Positions 34,301 through 35,000 of a stretch of 35,000 nt of DNA are shown one piece after another. The notes beneath the pieces were generated by a model. The model searched no databases and was not told the DNA's origin. It saw nothing but the letters and a program-made list of their open reading frames with translations. The position numbers were made by a program, and so were the translations under genes. Origin of the DNA: Symbiodinium natans (taxonomy: Eukaryota; Sar; Dinophyceae; Suessiales; Symbiodiniaceae); assembly GCA_905221605.1 (NCBI GenBank), contig CAJNDS010000213.1, positions 160,712 to 195,711 of the forward strand. The letters run 5' to 3'. How positions within the stretch are numbered: position 1 is the first letter of the stretch; every line of letters begins with the position of its first letter.

Positions 34301-34886
34301 GGTTGGGTCCAATCATAAGGACCATACTATTTTGGGGCATATTAAGGGTGCCCTTATTGGGGGCGGGAGATGCCCACATCGAAGGCCACATTAGTACTAG
34401 GGACCGGGACTTTGATTAAGAAGCGACCATGCCCAAGGATCGGAGATCACGAACAGGCTTGCCACGGCCAAGCGGAGGAAGGGGTACCTGACTAGTAGGG
34501 CATCGGTTACCTCATTAGGTCCCTCATACCATCTTATACCCTTAAGACTTCGAACAGGGCACAGGAATTTCACCTAAGCCCTAAAACCTAAACCCTAGAC
34601 CCTAAACCCTGAACCGGCAAGGTACCAGTCTGCAAAGGCCCGGCGGGAGGGGCCCTGCCACGACATCTTCAGGGAAGAGCGCATGGCGAGGAAGGTCTGA
34701 GCTACCATCCAGAGCATCAGGAACAAATGCCCCAAAGAGGTTGCGATGGCGGCGCCATTGATTCCCAAAGAAAGTGGCTGAACCAGGAACCAGCATACAG
34801 GAACGAAGCCAGCTAAGAGAATGATCCCGCCAGTCCCTTGTACTTTCGTGACGCGCTGTGCTGCTAGCCAGTTCTCAAGGCATATC
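23916..34886 (-). CDS. MATE-2: second tandem MATE-family gene (5' end outside window)
   Basis: Thirteen exons collinear with MATE-1, entering at TM4-TM5 and ending with the C-terminal tail. The N-terminal third (TM1-TM4) lies beyond the right edge. Compared with MATE-1, the TM5-TM6 segment is one 261-nt exon with none of MATE-1 introns 6, 7 and 8, while an extra intron splits the ADW-YPFLRLAV segment. Donors again mix GT, GC and GA. Counterparts of MATE-1 exons 12 and 16 were not located. The last exon is most likely 23916-23999, beyond a 4.2-kb satellite-filled intron. Whether the gene is intact cannot be shown here. Confidence 0.83.
24017..24178. repeat. Telomere-like tract with TTTGGGG and GGGTTAA blocks
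   Basis: TTTAGGG units give way to four TTTGGGG units, then about six GGGTTAA units, then TTTAGGG again, all in about 160 bp. Each variant is clustered. Confidence 0.93.
24187..24228. repeat. GC-rich hairpin
   Basis: gcgacgcgcc (24188-24197) pairs with ggcgcgtcgc (24219-24228), and inside it cgacc pairs with ggtcg. It lies between the MATE-2 last exon and the satellite region. Confidence 0.7.
24435..25002. repeat. Three copies of a ~100-bp GC-rich module
   Basis: Copies at about 24435-24549, 24722-24816 and 24901-25002. They share 'ggccaggacg-gggtcccaaaatcgcgctcgg' and the highly conserved end 'catcgctcgctgtcgctgcgctctgtggcgccgctg', followed in two copies by tgtacaagaacgtttag. Not a recognised RNA gene. 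Confidence 0.9.
25035..26510. repeat. Four copies of a ~250-bp module
   Basis: Copies begin at about 25028, 25436, 25946 (missing its first part) and 26226. Conserved blocks are 'gaagggccgcccccgcga', 'ggtcaaggggggg', 'caaaatagtcttcggagacc', 'aaacaccccaaatgag' and 'ttttttagtactgaaatcgacg'. Copies 1/2 and 3/4 are separated by different fillers: a 'ttcaaggttttt' minisatellite (25340-25432, 26140-26220) or the 31-bp satellite. Small ORFs here are repeat read-through. Confidence 0.92.
25694..25946. repeat. 31-bp satellite, first array
   Basis: About eight units of a 31-bp repeat whose core is ggaatactaaattacgaagc followed by cgggcctcccc. It shows some variation (31 or 30 bp, aataataaatt, ttgcgaag). 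Ends abruptly inside the next 250-bp module copy. Confidence 0.95.
26516..27091. repeat. 31-bp satellite, second array
   Basis: About 18-19 units of the same 31-bp repeat, more homogeneous than the first array, with divergence only in the last few units. Each array follows the same 'ccagccaagaggaagcaagtcc' sequence at the end of a 250-bp module, so the two arrays are parts of a higher-order repeat. Confidence 0.96.
27109..27262. repeat. (TAAATCC)n array
   Basis: About 21 units of the single-base telomere variant TAAATCC (complement GGATTTA), nearly pure, with two TAATTCC units in the middle. Directly follows the 31-bp satellite. Confidence 0.96.
28000..28138 (-). CDS. MATE-2 alternative terminal exon (uncertain)
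   Basis: EVIDWLRFRKAEALLFTEAE continues to a stop at 28000. A DW followed by a charged helix, and exact spacing after HC (8 residues to xDW), fit a MATE tail, but beyond DW there is no real similarity to MATE-1. It may be readthrough of the open frame, an alternative 3' exon, or chance. Confidence 0.35.
28229..28294 (-). CDS. MATE-2 exon: TM12
   Basis: ARGLALGSSIGTFAHCVAVS matches MATE-1 exon 21. Acceptor ATGAG|T. The 3' end depends on the next exon: a GA donor (GCACG|GAGC) suits 28000-28138, while GCC|GTGTCA or GTGTCA|GC in phase 0 would suit 23916-23999. The frame is also open straight through to 28000. Confidence 0.85.
28295..29018. other. MATE-2 intron before the TM12 exon
   Basis: Unique sequence 28300-28620 with a CA/GACA-rich part (about 28450-28500), then TTTAGGG 28627-28704 and CCCTAAA 28935-29005. 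Open frames on both strands at 28296-28574 look fortuitous. Confidence 0.5.
29019..29071 (-). CDS. MATE-2 exon: TM11 (SYFLIGIPSAW)
   Basis: VSASYFLIGIPSAWLFA matches the MATE segment 'SYYLVGIPVALLLAF'. Acceptor GGCAG|GTC, donor GCTTG|GCCAGG (GC, phase 2), the same as MATE-1 exon 20. Confidence 0.9.
29072..30388. other. MATE-2 introns around the TM11 exons
   Basis: Tracts 29103-29163 and 29365-29412, a family-B MITE-like element at 29558-29678, a poly-C near 29780-29796, and C-rich unique sequence up to 30350 with degenerate CCCTAAA units. No clear exon besides the tentative 29527-29557. Confidence 0.5.
29527..29557 (-). CDS. MATE-2 candidate exon: TM11 start
   Basis: PTALGACCAS, in the position of 'QKIGAYVNLGA'. 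Acceptor ACATGAG|GCC, donor GCTTCG|GC. Resemblance to the family is weak and spacing is two residues long, so this is tentative. Confidence 0.45.
30389..30424 (-). CDS. MATE-2 exon: LKGCGR loop
   Basis: VTNGTLKGCGRR. Acceptor AGCTTAG|GTG. The 3' end could be CGCCGG|GTACC (GT) or a GC donor four bases earlier; the latter would suit the phase of the next candidate exon. Confidence 0.85.
30692..30760 (-). CDS. MATE-2 exon: TM10
   Basis: VLHHTKQILLICPLYVALDC then MCT. Acceptor GAACCAG|GTC, donor TGCACA|GC. 69 nt as in MATE-1 exon 17. Confidence 0.88.
30761..31519. other. MATE-2 intron expected to hide the LFTS-type exon
   Basis: A tract at 30790-30866 and a short hairpin 'agggtccttgttctaggacccct' (about 30930-30954). 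30960-31440 has unusually normal base composition and overlapping open frames on both strands (+ 30957-31352, - 31084-31443) without family resemblance. A (CT)n microsatellite lies at 31290-31318. Confidence 0.45.
31290..31318. repeat. (CT)n microsatellite
   Basis: About 14 CT dinucleotides, flanked by unique sequence. Confidence 0.95.
31520..31566 (-). CDS. MATE-2 exon: TM9-TM10 helix
   Basis: SLGLCLASVLSAAMLA, hydrophobic. Acceptor TAAAAG|T, donor GGCGG|GCC (GC). Length and phase equal MATE-1 exon 15. The following LFTS-type exon should lie between 30761 and 31519 but was not found. Confidence 0.75.
31567..32378. other. MATE-2 intron
   Basis: Degenerate TTTAGGG 31600-31690, a family-C fragment at about 31833-31880, a CCCTAAA/CCCTGAA tract 32005-32210, a tract 32305-32365 and a poly-C 32363-32374 just inside the next exon's donor. 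Nothing else recognised. Confidence 0.5.
32379..32453 (-). CDS. MATE-2 exon: RVSNELGAG motif
   Basis: NTRVSNELGAGSPCAAHFAA then KVNY. Acceptor GGAGAG|G, donor CTACAG|GTGAGG, a near-perfect GT donor. 75 nt as in MATE-1. Confidence 0.93.
32848..32862 (-). CDS. MATE-2 15-nt micro-exon (LGCAG)
   Basis: C|TTG GGC TGT GCC|GG between CCCTGAG and a GA donor (CCGG|GACCG). Same length, phase and flanks as MATE-1 exon 13, giving LGCAGNTRVSNELG. Confidence 0.62.
32863..33606. other. MATE-2 intron(s), location of a missing micro-exon
   Basis: A tract 32905-33015, unique sequence 33060-33290, an AACC/AGCC tandem repeat at 33298-33333 and a CCCTAAA tract 33466-33560. A YMLPM-type micro-exon comparable to MATE-1 exon 12 is expected but was not found. 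Confidence 0.45.
33607..33652 (-). CDS. MATE-2 exon: TM8 start
   Basis: DPEANLAAMTIFANT. Acceptor AGTAAG|GATCC. The pentamer GATCC is shared with the donor of the previous exon, and joining gives TLPDPEANL with exact family spacing. Probable donor ACACCT|GC as in MATE-1. Confidence 0.87.
33760..33807 (-). CDS. MATE-2 exon: TM7 (KRWASEI)
   Basis: KRWASEIIVLLAGTLP. Acceptor CGCTCAG|AAG, same position as MATE-1 exon 10. Donor CTTCCA|GATCC (GA) lies three codons earlier than in MATE-1, so the two introns are not at the same site. Confidence 0.9.
33808..34441. other. MATE-2 intron
   Basis: TTTAGGG tract 33837-33945 with a block of the variant GGGGTTA (about 33890-33920), a CCCTAAA tract 34008-34100, and a family-D repeat at about 34185-34375. 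No exon seen. Confidence 0.55.
34442..34487 (-). CDS. MATE-2 exon: TM7 start
   Basis: YPFLRLAVASLFVIS, the match to SPFLKLAVPNFLMIS of MATE-1. Acceptor GTCAG|GTACC, donor ATCTCC|GATCC (GA). The hexamer GGTACC is repeated at both ends of the preceding 138-nt intron (34483-34488 and 34621-34626). Confidence 0.87.
34626..34886 (-). CDS. MATE-2 first visible exon: TM4-TM6
   Basis: ICLENWLAAQRVTKVQGTGG continues through CWFLVQPLSLGINGAAIATS and ends RRAFAD-W. It spans MATE-1 exons 6, 7, 8 and part of 9 without interruption. The 5' boundary is uncertain. GCTCAG or CTCAG acceptors at about 34886-34891 are the best, but the frame stays open further upstream. Donor GACTG|GTACC (GT). Confidence 0.9.
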
Positions 34887-35000
34887 CTGAGCTGAGCGCA
34901 GCGAAGAGTCATCCCCACCTCCTCCGCCCCCCCATCCCCCCCCCCAAAAAAAAGAAGTAAAAGACGTTCTGAGTGGGCTTCAGTACATAAAGTTAGCAAG

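Noticed and set aside
34595-34999. 134-codon minus-strand ORF as a complete gene
   Set aside because: Contains the MATE-2 TM4-TM6 exon, but its first about 35 codons have no MATE similarity and lie in the preceding intron.

Overview
The window looks like nuclear DNA of a dinoflagellate (inference). It is gene-poor and crowded with short tracts of the plant/alveolate-type telomere repeat TTTAGGG/CCCTAAA in both orientations. Its genes are split into many tiny exons with dinoflagellate-style splice sites (GC and GA donors as well as GT; acceptors mostly AG|G). I saw no bacterial-type operon, rRNA, tRNA, CRISPR array or spliced-leader gene. The species cannot be told from the sequence.

Two genes can be supported, both on the minus strand, head to tail, and both encoding MATE-family (multidrug and toxic compound extrusion) membrane antiporters. 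MATE-1 runs from about 21140 down to 2656. I could thread it through 22 exons (about 1.4 kb coding, about 470 residues) that collinearly match the whole MATE fold, from the TM1 region to the C-terminal tail. MATE-2 enters from beyond the right edge (first visible exon 34626-34886) and runs down to 28229. Its most likely last exon is 23916-23999, after a 4.2-kb intron. Exons were found by reading minus-strand peptides against the conserved MATE profile and requiring matching reading phase, an AG acceptor, and family spacing. Most lack a Met and are invisible as ORFs. A few joins remain unresolved and are flagged.

Layout: 1-2655 repeats, no recognisable gene; 2656-21140 MATE-1, introns filled with telomere-like tracts, a 0.9-kb array of a 9-bp telomere variant (7598-8518), microsatellites, a 70-bp poly-G, MITE-like elements and a large 2.5-kb fold-back element (15205-17748); 21141-23915 intergenic/5' region of MATE-1; 23916-28228 final intron and last exon of MATE-2, with a composite satellite (three repeat modules, 31-bp satellite, TAAATCC array); 28229-34886 the body of MATE-2; 34887-35000 presumed intron.

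The most interesting observation is intron 6 of MATE-1 (14133-14301). It is a telomere-like repeat block (14141-14289) flanked by a perfect 20-bp direct repeat of exon sequence. Each copy of the repeat supplies one splice site (CAG|GC), so splicing restores an uninterrupted frame. The paralogue MATE-2 has no intron there. This looks like an intron made by inserting telomeric repeat DNA into an exon. It suggests a mechanism for why this locus is packed with telomere-repeat introns.
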